The notes under the pieces: generated by a model
Told to the model about the DNA's origin: nothing
Database searches by the model: none
The model's input: only the letters and a program-made list of their open reading frames with translations
Assembly (NCBI RefSeq): GCF_003076455.1
Contig: NZ_CP020918.1
Coordinates: forward strand, 4,500,001 to 4,564,000
Direction: 5' to 3'
DNA: 64,000 bases
Origin: Flavobacterium faecale
GTDB lineage: Bacteria > Bacteroidota > Bacteroidia > Flavobacteriales > Flavobacteriaceae
Program-made: the position numbers and the translations under genes
Shown here: positions 17,773-25,864 of the stretch, in pieces
How the letters are laid out: every line of letters starts with the position of its first letter
Position numbering within the stretch: the first letter of the stretch is position 1

Positions 17773-17803
17773 AAAATGCGCTGTTTACCCAACAGCGCAT
17801 TTT
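17773..17803. terminator. Bidirectional intrinsic terminator
   Basis: AAAATGCGCTGTT / AACAGCGCATTTT, a perfect 13-bp stem with a TACCC loop. It lies between the small Lys-rich ORF and the convergent 749-residue protein gene. Confidence 0.85.
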
Positions 17804-17818
17804 CTATATAAACTAATG

Positions 17819-20068
17819 CTATCTTCTGGCATTAAAAAATTCCTTTAGACTCTCACAATACGAGAGATCACCATCAAATTGTGGATACTGTTTTTCAACA
17901 CTATCAAATGGATCCATATACCCTCCTTTTGCATAGTCTTGCATTCTCAGACATAAAGCTTTAAATTTAGCTGTCTTAGCATTTTCGAATGCTAATTCGT
18001 AGTAATGTTGTGCTTTTTGGGCATTTTGATATTCTATTTGATCAATGTACGATTTGCTTCCTGAATCATTATACGAACTAGAAAATCGGCGCATCATCCA
18101 AGAATTTCCCGCTTGCGACATATTAAGGTAGCAATTGGCAACCAAAAAATAATAGTAATCACGATCTCTTGTATTTGGATTACTTGCCAAATTCAGATAC
18201 TTAATCAAGTGTTGCGTCACCGATAATTTCGAAACCAAAAAAGATTCTTTGTGCGCTATAAAGTTGGCTGTATATTTAAAATCATAAAACGGATTTGAAT
18301 CGAATGCATAATTCTCGTCAAGTTTACCTCTCTCCCATGCATTGTAATTGTCTTGCCAGTAAGCATCACCCATAGCGTTAAAAACAGCGTATGCACGTGT
18401 CAAATCATTTTCTCGAATGTATTTTGTACCCAACAAATCCATCAGACTTTCTTTGTTTTTTACTAATGAACGGTAAATTATCTTTTCGAAACTACTAAAA
18501 GGCTTTTGACTAATTCTATCTACAATTTTTTGTAAATCACTTGGTGCGTAAACAAAATCAAGATAATCAAAATAAGTATAAAACATTTTCAAATTACCAG
18601 AACCTGCCAATCGATTTCCTTGCCATTCAACTTCACTATTATACATTTTACTGTCATAAGGGTTTGCAGAAGCGATCAACGCTATACCATCGACTTTGTT
18701 ATTTAAGAACTCAAGTTCGCGACCTAAAGCAAAGAGAAAACGGCTGTCTGATTGGTATTTCAAAATTATTGGCTCTACTGCTTGTGGAATTACAGCTTCG
18801 TTGTATGCTTGGTTTGAAACCAAACACAAAGCTTTTATTTTTTGAATTTGATCAAATACTTTTTCATTTGGATATTGTGCTTCAAATGGTGTTATCGCAG
18901 CAAGACATGCCTCAAATTTTTTAGTAATAAAGAGCAACTGAATTTTAGACGCCGAAACGAGCATTGCATTTTCAACAGCAGAAAGCGATAACGAATCCAC
19001 AAACTCCAATACTTCCTGCGCATACAAACGATCATTCTCTGAGCGCTCACGTAGTAAATTGGTTGTAGAGATTACCGAACTTTCATAATTAGTGTTAGCA
19101 AAAGTAATTGACGGTAAATAGTTGGTATAGTAAGGTGTGTACACCCAATCTTCAATTTTGTTTATTTCGCGAAGCAATAAAAAACTAAAGATTCTAGATT
19201 TTGGATCTTTCACATATATTTCACGTAAAAAATCCAAATTCTTATCCACCTTTTGCACAGAGGCGTACGCATACACATTGGCTTGCTCCTGCTCATTTGA
19301 CGCTTGAGCTAGTGCCTGCTGCAAATCAAAATCCTTATGAAAATAATAGTAGGTAGCTTCTCTTTTTTCAGCAGAGTTCGCCATTACATTGGCAATAGAT
19401 ACCGCTGCATTTTCTTTGCTAAAACAATCAAAATACAAACTCCAATAATACAGATAATCTTTTTTTTCGTTCTTAAATACGGTTTCATAAAGTGAATGAA
19501 TTTGTTCAAAATCCTTTGCGTAATAGGCCACACGTATCGCTAGGAAAGCATACTTTCGCTTCAAGAAAATAGAGTTTTCTTTTTGATAAAGTTGCATTAA
19601 TTGCTTAAAAAATGCTTTTCGATCTATTTGTATTTCAGCATCCTTCCGTTCCCAAGCATCATACAATTCGGCCGAATTTATAACTTCGCTTTTTTTGGCC
19701 ATCGTCAGATACTGTAAAATAGCTGTAGCCTTCGTTTTATACAAATAATCTATAAAGTCATTGTTTGAGTCGGGATGAATATCTGTTATTTTGGCATCAT
19801 ACATAAACTCATTAATTGCATCCACCGATACTTTTTTGCCCACAAAATGGTACCAGTCAGTGACATTTGATTCGTAACCCGGACTGTATGCCGTTTCAAA
19901 CCCAAACAAATTTGCATTATAGTTAAAAGAAGCGAAATCTTTATAATCAAAGTAGCTAGGCAAAAACAAACAATAGCGCACATCCTCACCATAAGGCGAG
20001 TATCCACAAGCAAGTAATTGTTGTAGGCTACTTACTAAAAGCGCTGTAAATACTAGAAATTTCTTCAT
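17819..20068 (-). CDS. Hypothetical exported protein with helical repeats
   Basis: The 749-residue protein has an N-terminal signal peptide ending near LLACG; the Cys may be a lipobox (LLAC), making it a possible lipoprotein. The mature start CGYSPYGEDVRYCLFLPSYF is conserved-looking. The rest is helix-rich with aromatic-rich alternating segments typical of TPR-like solenoids (EQANVYAYASVQK, ALGRELEFLNNKVDGIALI, AQKAQHYYELAFENAKTAK). Its start lies 41 bases inside the upstream gene, so the two are translationally coupled. Role unknown. Confidence 0.65.
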   Translation of the reverse strand: MKKFLVFTALLVSSLQQLLACGYSPYGEDVRYCLFLPSYFDYKDFASFNYNANLFGFETAYSPGYESNVTDWYHFVGKKVSVDAINEFMYDAKITDIHPDSNNDFIDYLYKTKATAILQYLTMAKKSEVINSAELYDAWERKDAEIQIDRKAFFKQLMQLYQKENSIFLKRKYAFLAIRVAYYAKDFEQIHSLYETVFKNEKKDYLYYWSLYFDCFSKENAAVSIANVMANSAEKREATYYYFHKDFDLQQALAQASNEQEQANVYAYASVQKVDKNLDFLREIYVKDPKSRIFSFLLLREINKIEDWVYTPYYTNYLPSITFANTNYESSVISTTNLLRERSENDRLYAQEVLEFVDSLSLSAVENAMLVSASKIQLLFITKKFEACLAAITPFEAQYPNEKVFDQIQKIKALCLVSNQAYNEAVIPQAVEPIILKYQSDSRFLFALGRELEFLNNKVDGIALIASANPYDSKMYNSEVEWQGNRLAGSGNLKMFYTYFDYLDFVYAPSDLQKIVDRISQKPFSSFEKIIYRSLVKNKESLMDLLGTKYIRENDLTRAYAVFNAMGDAYWQDNYNAWERGKLDENYAFDSNPFYDFKYTANFIAHKESFLVSKLSVTQHLIKYLNLASNPNTRDRDYYYFLVANCYLNMSQAGNSWMMRRFSSSYNDSGSKSYIDQIEYQNAQKAQHYYELAFENAKTAKFKALCLRMQDYAKGGYMDPFDSVEKQYPQFDGDLSYCESLKEFFNARR

Positions 20069-21086
20069 TGCTAAATTGTTTGAATGTTCCGTCCTTTAAA
20101 TCAAATAAACTGATAGTCGTTTCTCCATCAAAAACCACCTTCTCTTTAATCACCGCAATAGCTTCTTGCAACTGCCCTATTTTTATTTCTTCACTTTTAA
20201 TTTGATCACCCGCTTTCAAGTAAGTTTCATAATTAATTGTGGTATCGTTTTGCACCTCATACCACAATGGCTTTACTTCTTTGGCAAAAGATTGCACTTG
20301 TTTGGTAGTCAAAGGTAATAAGGACACAAACTGATTATTTTGATACAACTGCGACCAATAAAAAACAGGTAAAGCCACGTCTAACGGAAGCTGATATTTC
20401 GTTTTTTGATCCAAATATTTTTTCAGCTCTTCTATATCCAAAATCGAATTTTTTCCACTCTCGCTCAATGGTTTAATCAAATTATAGCACATCAACATGG
20501 CTCTATCCACCGGCGGCACTCCCATAATATCAGGATATTTATAAGGATACAATCTCAAGGTACAACTCAATTTTTTACCCGAAAGCGCTTTTATTTTTTT
20601 CAATAGATAAAAATACTTGTCCTTTGTTGATTTTGTCCAATCACAGTCAATTTGGATTTCGTCATAATCAAATATAATTTCCTTTTCGTCGTAACTGTCC
20701 TTGTGGTATTTATCAATTAGGAAGACAATATTATCAGCCAGTTTGTCCAATTTTTTTTCATCGTTAAACTGAAAGATACCATTTCGAATAAAAATCGTCG
20801 GAACAATTTTTACCGAATCCATTTTTTGTAGTTCATAACTATTCAGTTTATTTTTTTCATAAGGAAAATTGCCTTGCACATCATTGTAATCCACCTCAAA
20901 CATTTTTACATACAATTTATGAACGTTGAGATTTTTTAAATACGTACTTTCTGCTTCTCCCAATCCGCTATTGCTTTTCCAGAAATAAAAAGCAGGAGAT
21001 ACCTTCACTACTTGGTCCTTATCTTTACACGAAAGGAAAAGTGACAACACAAAACTGACTAATATTATTTTTCTCATATACGACAT
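20028..21086 (-). CDS. Hypothetical lipoprotein, TIM-barrel/GH18-like
   Basis: The 352-residue protein (or 349 from ATG at 21077) has lipobox FLSC. Segments HKLYVKMFEVDYND, VKIVPTIFIRNGIF, EIQIDCDWTKSTKD, LSCTLRLYPYKYPD, RAMLMCYNLI and DVALPVFYWSQL recur like strands of a TIM barrel; IQIDCDWT is reminiscent of the acidic strand of GH18-like folds but lacks the full DxxDxDxE signature. It overlaps the following gene by 41 bases. Probably a surface or periplasmic partner of that protein; catalytic activity is uncertain. Confidence 0.6.
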   Translation of the reverse strand: MSYMRKIILVSFVLSLFLSCKDKDQVVKVSPAFYFWKSNSGLGEAESTYLKNLNVHKLYVKMFEVDYNDVQGNFPYEKNKLNSYELQKMDSVKIVPTIFIRNGIFQFNDEKKLDKLADNIVFLIDKYHKDSYDEKEIIFDYDEIQIDCDWTKSTKDKYFYLLKKIKALSGKKLSCTLRLYPYKYPDIMGVPPVDRAMLMCYNLIKPLSESGKNSILDIEELKKYLDQKTKYQLPLDVALPVFYWSQLYQNNQFVSLLPLTTKQVQSFAKEVKPLWYEVQNDTTINYETYLKAGDQIKSEEIKIGQLQEAIAVIKEKVVFDGETTISLFDLKDGTFKQFSNEEISSIYSAFSK

Positions 21087-21133
21087 AGTTTACAAAATAC
21101 CATTCAAAAATACAAAATCACTTTCAATTCGTA

Positions 21134-21163
21134 CAAAAAAACTCGCTTATTTCTAAGCGAGTT
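21134..21163 (-). terminator. Intrinsic terminator of pepD
   Basis: AACTCGCTTA / TAAGCGAGTT stem with a 4-base loop, followed on the minus strand by a T-run; 38 bases after the pepD stop. Confidence 0.8.
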
Positions 21164-21200
21164 GTAAACATATAAATGATGTGATAGCGAGTCGGCTTCC

Positions 21201-22667
21201 CTATTGTTTTACAGGAGTTGCTGCCAAAACTGCGATCAAATAATTCCAAAATTTCTGTGATGACGAAATACTAGCGCGCTCATCTGGACTATGCGCTCCT
21301 AGAATCGTTGGTCCGAATGAAATCATGTCCATCTCTGGGTAATTCACTCCAAGAATACCACATTCTAGACCTGCGTGGCAAGCTGCAACATTTGGTTTTT
21401 CGTTATACATCTTTTCATAAATCGGTAACATAGCAGCCAAAATAGCCGAATCTGGGTTTGGTGTCCATCCAGGATATGCACCGTTCATTTCAACCTCACA
21501 ACCCATCAACTCAAAAGCCGATTGCAAACTCGTAGCCAAATCCATTTTTGCTGTCTCTACAGACGAACGTGTCAGGCATTTTACGGCCAATTTCCCTTGG
21601 CCAACAGTAACGATAGCAATATTATTAGAGGTTTCAACCAAGTTATCAAAATCGGCACTCATGCTATACACACCATTGTGCGCCGTGTACATAGAACGTA
21701 CAAAGTAATATTGTGCCATCGATGGCATCACGCTTGTTGGCGTTTGCTCCAGTTTCTCAAAAACCACCTCAAGAGTTGGCTCCATAGTTCGTAGCTCACT
21801 TTTGATCTCATTAACTACCGCCTGCATGTCATACACAAAAGCTTCATCATAAACAGCAGCAATAATCACCTCAGCCACACTTTCTCTCGGAATCGCATTG
21901 CGCAAACTACCTCCATTAATAGTCGAAATCTGCAACCCAAAATCATCAAATCCGTCAAACAAAATACGGTTCATAATCTTATTAGCATTCCCCAAACCTT
22001 TATGAATTTCCATTCCAGAGTGACCACCTTTCAAGCCTTTTACTGTAATCGTATACCCTACAGAACCTTCGGGAGTTGGCTCCTCATCATATTCAGCAAC
22101 AGCCGTAATATCGATTCCACCAGCGCAACCAATACCAATTTCGTCATCTTCTTCGGTATCCAAGTTCAACAGAATCTCTCCTTGCAATACACCCGCTTTC
22201 AATTCAAAAGCACCGGTCATTCCCGTTTCCTCATCTACAGTAAACAAAGCCTCAATGGCAGGATGCGGAATATCAGTACTTTCCAAAATAGCCATAATCG
22301 CAGCAACTCCAAGACCATTGTCAGCACCAAGAGTAGTTCCCTTCGCGCGTACCCAATCTCCGTCCACGTACATGTCGATTCCCTGCGTATCAAAATCAAA
22401 AACCGTGTCATTATTCTTTTGGTGCACCATATCTACATGCCCTTGCAACGTGACCATCTTACGATTTTCCATACCCGCAGTAGCAGGTTTACGAATAATC
22501 ACGTTTCTAATTTCATCTTCAAAAGTTTCAAGACCCAATTTAGCTCCAAAATCTTTCATAAATTCAATCACACGTTCCTCTTTTTTAGACGGACGTGGCA
22601 CTGCATTCAAATCGGCAAATTTATTCCACAAAGCTTGTGGTTCTAAGTTTCTTATTTCTTGACTCAT
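21201..22667 (-). CDS. pepD: Aminoacyl-histidine dipeptidase (M20 family)
   Basis: The 488-residue protein matches the usual PepD length. This cytoplasmic di-zinc peptidase hydrolyses Xaa-His and other dipeptides. Metal and catalytic motifs are visible: GHVDMVHQKN (about 76-85), GTTLGADNGLGVAAI with the bridging Asp, TVDEETGMTGA with the general-base Glu, LNLDTEEDDE, and the C-terminal metal His in LGAHSPDERASI. A minus-strand -7 element (CAAAGTTA, 22690-22697) precedes it and a clear terminator follows. Confidence 0.93.
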   Translation of the reverse strand: MSQEIRNLEPQALWNKFADLNAVPRPSKKEERVIEFMKDFGAKLGLETFEDEIRNVIIRKPATAGMENRKMVTLQGHVDMVHQKNNDTVFDFDTQGIDMYVDGDWVRAKGTTLGADNGLGVAAIMAILESTDIPHPAIEALFTVDEETGMTGAFELKAGVLQGEILLNLDTEEDDEIGIGCAGGIDITAVAEYDEEPTPEGSVGYTITVKGLKGGHSGMEIHKGLGNANKIMNRILFDGFDDFGLQISTINGGSLRNAIPRESVAEVIIAAVYDEAFVYDMQAVVNEIKSELRTMEPTLEVVFEKLEQTPTSVMPSMAQYYFVRSMYTAHNGVYSMSADFDNLVETSNNIAIVTVGQGKLAVKCLTRSSVETAKMDLATSLQSAFELMGCEVEMNGAYPGWTPNPDSAILAAMLPIYEKMYNEKPNVAACHAGLECGILGVNYPEMDMISFGPTILGAHSPDERASISSSQKFWNYLIAVLAATPVKQ

Positions 22668-22737
22668 AGTATAATTTCGTTTAAAAAACCAAAGTTACAA
22701 AGATCAAAAAACAATGCCTCGATTAATGACAATTATT

Positions 22738-22925
22738 TGGGCGCCCCGACACTTCGGGGCCAATATAAAAAGGGGCTAAAGCTACTTTGCACTCACAAAG
22801 CCCCTTTCTATACTGCTGTCAGGCTTTCAGCGCTACTTCGGCAGCTTGCCTCAATCCTTCATGCGACATTTGGTGGTCATAGTAGGATCATAGACTGGGT
22901 GCGAGATCCATTCACTAGCAAAATA
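22738..22925 (+). repeat. GC-rich intergenic repeat-like block with paired hairpins
   Basis: The GC-rich island begins GGGCGCCCCGACACTTCGGG and includes two stem-loops, then GGCTTTCAGC and CAATCC words. The order (GGGCG, CCCC, GGCTTTCAGC, GCTT, CAATCC) resembles the complement of the element at 31776-31893, suggesting two diverged copies of one intergenic element. The boundaries are estimates. Confidence 0.4.
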
Positions 22926-23290
22926 TTCGAACAGTTCATACATGACGTAAGTTGCTGATAAGCGACTAAACTTACATGAACTTCCCTTCTATTTTAAGGT
23001 ATAAGAAAAGCTTATATGACTTAAATGGTAAAAAAAGATGGAGGCCGTGATTAATTTCTTAAAAAGGAGAACAAGCTCTTTGTCTCAATGATTATAATTT
23101 CCTTCTTCTAATAAACTCTCTAGCTATTATATATGAAAGAATATTAATTTAAATAAAATATCTAATTACAATAAACTATTCTAAATGTGATTTATACATT
23201 TTCATAATATTTCTCACCTCTTTTAATTATGAAAATCTAATAAATCTACTAATCCATAAAAAAACAACCTATAAATGTCATTTTTACAAT

Positions 23291-23299
23291 TTATCCACA
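23291..23299 (+). promoter_or_regulatory. Perfect DnaA-box sequence
   Basis: TTATCCACA, identical to the consensus DnaA-binding 9-mer, in AT-rich intergenic DNA. A second copy lies 121 bases downstream in the same orientation. Confidence 0.4.
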
Positions 23300-23411
23300 A
23301 ATACATTTTAAGCAAAAACACGAATTATATTTAATTTTAAAAATAAAAAATAAAGTGAAGTCACCAGTAAAATAGAACATTACCCAAAAAACTAAATAAA
23401 TACTTTAAAAA

Positions 23412-23420
23412 TTATCCACA
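23412..23420 (+). promoter_or_regulatory. Second perfect DnaA-box sequence
   Basis: TTATCCACA again, 61 bases upstream of the beta-helix gene's ATG. No gene typical of an origin flanks it. Confidence 0.4.
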
Positions 23421-23480
23421 AAGACACGAAGTTTTTTCTGTTAAATTAAATTGGCCAAACTAACAATAAACAAAAATACA

Positions 23481-25133
23481 ATGAAAACAACCAAATTTTT
23501 ATTTTCAGCTATTACTTGCCTAATAGTAGGACTAAACACACAGGCCCAAAGAACAGACAGATTCGTAAATCTTGGAGGTACTGGAACTCAAGTTACAGTA
23601 AATGGAGGAGTATCTTTTCCAGACAAAACTGCAGAATTACAAAACCTCATTAATACCAACAAAAAAAATATTAAACTAAATGGAAACATGACACTAGGTG
23701 AAATTGCTTTAAGTAGTAACGTTCATATTGACATTAAAAAAGGAGTCGTTATTAAACTTAAAACAACAAATGGTAGAGGGCTTATGTTCCGAGGAGGTAA
23801 AGAGGTTACTGACGCAGCCATAGAAAATGTTAAGATTTACTGTAGTGAATGTAGTACTCTACCTAGTGATAACAACAAGTCTGCTGAACGATATACAATT
23901 GATATGAGTAGTGGTACTCCAGACGAGAACTGTAATTTTGTCTCCTTTGGTAAAGTAACAAATTTTTCACTTTCACAATTTTACGTTATAGACAACTACA
24001 CTAAAATTAACGCTATAACACTAGCGACTAACGTCAAGGACAATACTGCAACTGGGGATGTATGGACAAGAAGCTATACAGTTCAAGCTGCTCCAACACA
24101 GGGGGACATAAAATTAGGTTACTTAAAAAATGGTCATGTAGGGTATGGATTACTGCAAGTACAGGCAGCAAAAAATGTAAATTTCCATAACTTGACCTCA
24201 CAAGGCGGAGTATCATTACGCTTGGAATCTGGCTCTACAATTGCTGTAGTCCCAACTACAGAAGGATCTGCTGCAAATATGGATAATTTAGAAGGCTATA
24301 ACATTGTTGGAATAAACGGATGGTCTGCCGTAACGCTATCACCTCATGGAAGAAGACACGGAGCAATTTCTTTAAAAAATATAACTGCAATCGGATGTAG
24401 TTCAGCTATTAGAATAATTGGTGGATTTCAAGACAGAGACGTTGAAGGTTTGCCGAACTTCCCTACAGCCAAATATAAAAGAGGTAATTTTGGATCAGTT
24501 ACAATTACAGGAACAATCAAGCATACCTATGGTACTACAGCTCAACTAGAAGGAAGAGATTTCAGTTACTTCCCTCAATCCCTTATAAAAAATAAAACAT
24601 TAGAACAGGTATTCCCTAAAGCAGCTCCATACATAGCACCATTTGACGGAGCAGATGCTAGAATAAACACTCCATCAATAGCAACGGTATTATACTTTTC
24701 TAAAGATAGTGCTGCTGCTAGCCCAAGAGATATAGATGGACAATATAGTGTGAATTTAACTGGAGCTACATTAGAAAAACCTGGATTTAATTCTTGTATT
24801 CCTACCACAATTTATGCAAATGACAAAAATAAAATATGCTCATCAACCTCTAAATTTTCAATAGATTATGATGAAACTGCACTTGATACAAAACGTGAAA
24901 TTTTTTCTTTTGAAACCTTAGATAATACTATTAGTGTAAGCACTAAAGTTATCACTATTCATTTAACGAAAGATTCAAACATAATCATATACAATAGTAT
25001 TGGAAAAACTATTAAAACTGTTATTGCATCAGCAGGGATTACTGAAATAAATGCTTCAAATTTTGCCAATGGTATATATATTGTATCAATTCAACAAGAA
25101 GGAAATATAATAAAAAAGAAAATCATACTTTAA
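23481..25133 (+). CDS. Secreted right-handed beta-helix protein with T9SS tail, GH82 (iota-carrageenase)-like
   Basis: The 550-residue protein starts from ATG 23481; an earlier in-frame TTG would hide the signal peptide. Signal peptide 1-23 ends TQAQ. The body is a run of beta-helix coils: NVHIDIKKGVVIKL, AIENVKIYCSEC, GGVSLRLESGST, AVTLSPHGRRHGAISLKNITA. The order LRLESG, then SPHG, then a third coil with RIIGGF is reminiscent of GH82 iota-carrageenases. The last 75 or so residues form a T9SS type A sorting domain (NIIIYNSIGKTIKTV, NGIYIVSIQQEG, KKKIIL). It is likely secreted across the outer membrane and polysaccharide-acting; the exact substrate is not established. Confidence 0.65.
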   Translation: MKTTKFLFSAITCLIVGLNTQAQRTDRFVNLGGTGTQVTVNGGVSFPDKTAELQNLINTNKKNIKLNGNMTLGEIALSSNVHIDIKKGVVIKLKTTNGRGLMFRGGKEVTDAAIENVKIYCSECSTLPSDNNKSAERYTIDMSSGTPDENCNFVSFGKVTNFSLSQFYVIDNYTKINAITLATNVKDNTATGDVWTRSYTVQAAPTQGDIKLGYLKNGHVGYGLLQVQAAKNVNFHNLTSQGGVSLRLESGSTIAVVPTTEGSAANMDNLEGYNIVGINGWSAVTLSPHGRRHGAISLKNITAIGCSSAIRIIGGFQDRDVEGLPNFPTAKYKRGNFGSVTITGTIKHTYGTTAQLEGRDFSYFPQSLIKNKTLEQVFPKAAPYIAPFDGADARINTPSIATVLYFSKDSAAASPRDIDGQYSVNLTGATLEKPGFNSCIPTTIYANDKNKICSSTSKFSIDYDETALDTKREIFSFETLDNTISVSTKVITIHLTKDSNIIIYNSIGKTIKTVIASAGITEINASNFANGIYIVSIQQEGNIIKKKIIL

Positions 25134-25175
25134 AATTTTGGAAAAATTAGAAGACAATAAATTATTATTATTTTA

Positions 25176-25206
25176 AATAGAAGGAACTTAACAAGTTCCT
25201 TCTATT
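25176..25206 (+). terminator. Hairpin terminator after the beta-helix gene
   Basis: AATAGAAGGAACTT / AAGTTCCTTCTATT, a perfect 14-bp stem with loop AAC, 42 bases after the stop; the following T-tract is weak (AGTTTTAT). Confidence 0.6.
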
Positions 25207-25243
25207 AGTTTTATATTAAATCAACGGTGTAGTCTCTTCTGTG

Positions 25244-25251
25244 TATCTTTG
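25244..25251 (+). promoter_or_regulatory. -7 promoter element of the DNA glycosylase gene
   Basis: TATCTTTG, an exact TAnnTTTG match, 29 bases upstream of the ATG. Confidence 0.55.
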
Positions 25252-25280
25252 CGTAACCTAGAAACATAAGCGTAACTAAA

Positions 25281-25766
25281 ATGGAAACCACCAAATCATC
25301 CTTTGCACCAATTTCAAATCCGGATATCGAAATTTTGATTTTAGGTTCCTTGCCAGGAGACAAATCCATTGAAGTCAACGAATATTATGGTCATCCTCGT
25401 AATCGATTTTGGAAAATACTTGCAACAATTTCCGAACAGAATCAACCGGAAAATTACAAGGATAAATTGGCTCTTTTGCAAAAACTAAAAATTGGCCTTT
25501 GGGATGTTGCCCAAAATGCCATTAGAAACGGAAGCCTTGACAGCGCTATAAAATCAGTAGAACCCAACGATATTGGAAACTTTATAACCAACCATCCAAA
25601 GTTGAGAATCATAGCATTTAACGGAAAAACATCTGAAGCACTCTTCAATAAATATTTCGATAAAAAACCACCAATCCACTACATTGCACTACCAAGTTCG
25701 AGTCCAGCAAATGCACGATTTGACTTTGAAACATTACGTGTGGCTTGGCAAAAAGTTTTGGAATAA
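25281..25766 (+). CDS. DNA-deoxyinosine glycosylase (hypoxanthine-DNA glycosylase, UDG superfamily)
   Basis: The 161-residue protein, normal for the family, excises hypoxanthine from DNA in base-excision repair. The N-terminal IEILILGSLPGDKSIEVNEY matches the UDG-superfamily motif GxxPG, followed by YYGHPRNRFWKIL (aromatic base-stacking region), LKIGLWDVAQNAIRNGSLD, and PSSSPANA near the C-terminus as the second motif. It has its own promoter. The DUF3810 gene follows in the same direction. Confidence 0.85.
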   Translation: METTKSSFAPISNPDIEILILGSLPGDKSIEVNEYYGHPRNRFWKILATISEQNQPENYKDKLALLQKLKIGLWDVAQNAIRNGSLDSAIKSVEPNDIGNFITNHPKLRIIAFNGKTSEALFNKYFDKKPPIHYIALPSSSPANARFDFETLRVAWQKVLE

Positions 25767-25836
25767 TCGATTTATAAAATCGCATAATTTTGAATTGTGT
25801 AGTTGCAACAACCGCTGCAAAATCAATAAAACCCAT

Positions 25837-25844
25837 TATCTTTA
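25837..25844 (+). promoter_or_regulatory. -7 promoter element deciding the DUF3810 start
   Basis: TATCTTTA fits TAnnTTTR. It sits 20 bases before a GTG that encodes the first residue of VQSKYYLPIF, so the upstream TTG (25790) would be outside the transcript. Confidence 0.45.
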
Positions 25845-25864
25845 CCTTAACAAAATTCTTTTTC

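Larger units (their letters stand above)
22668..23480. other. 800-base intergenic region: GC-rich hairpin block plus AT-rich DNA with two DnaA boxes
   Basis: The pepD promoter lies at 22690-22697. From about 22738 to 22925 the DNA is clearly more GC-rich than its flanks and contains a perfect hairpin GCCCCGA-CACT-TCGGGGC (22743-22760) and a second stem AAAGGGGCT/AGCCCCTTT. From about 23040 on it is very AT-rich and has TTATCCACA twice in the same orientation. No ORF here looks real: the plus-strand frame 22659-22958 only crosses the hairpin block and overlaps pepD's start. Confidence 0.6.

Noticed and set aside
22659..22958. Plus-strand frame of 99 codons overlapping the pepD start
   Set aside because: It crosses the GC-rich hairpin block, has no protein-like pattern or family signal and begins inside the pepD gene.
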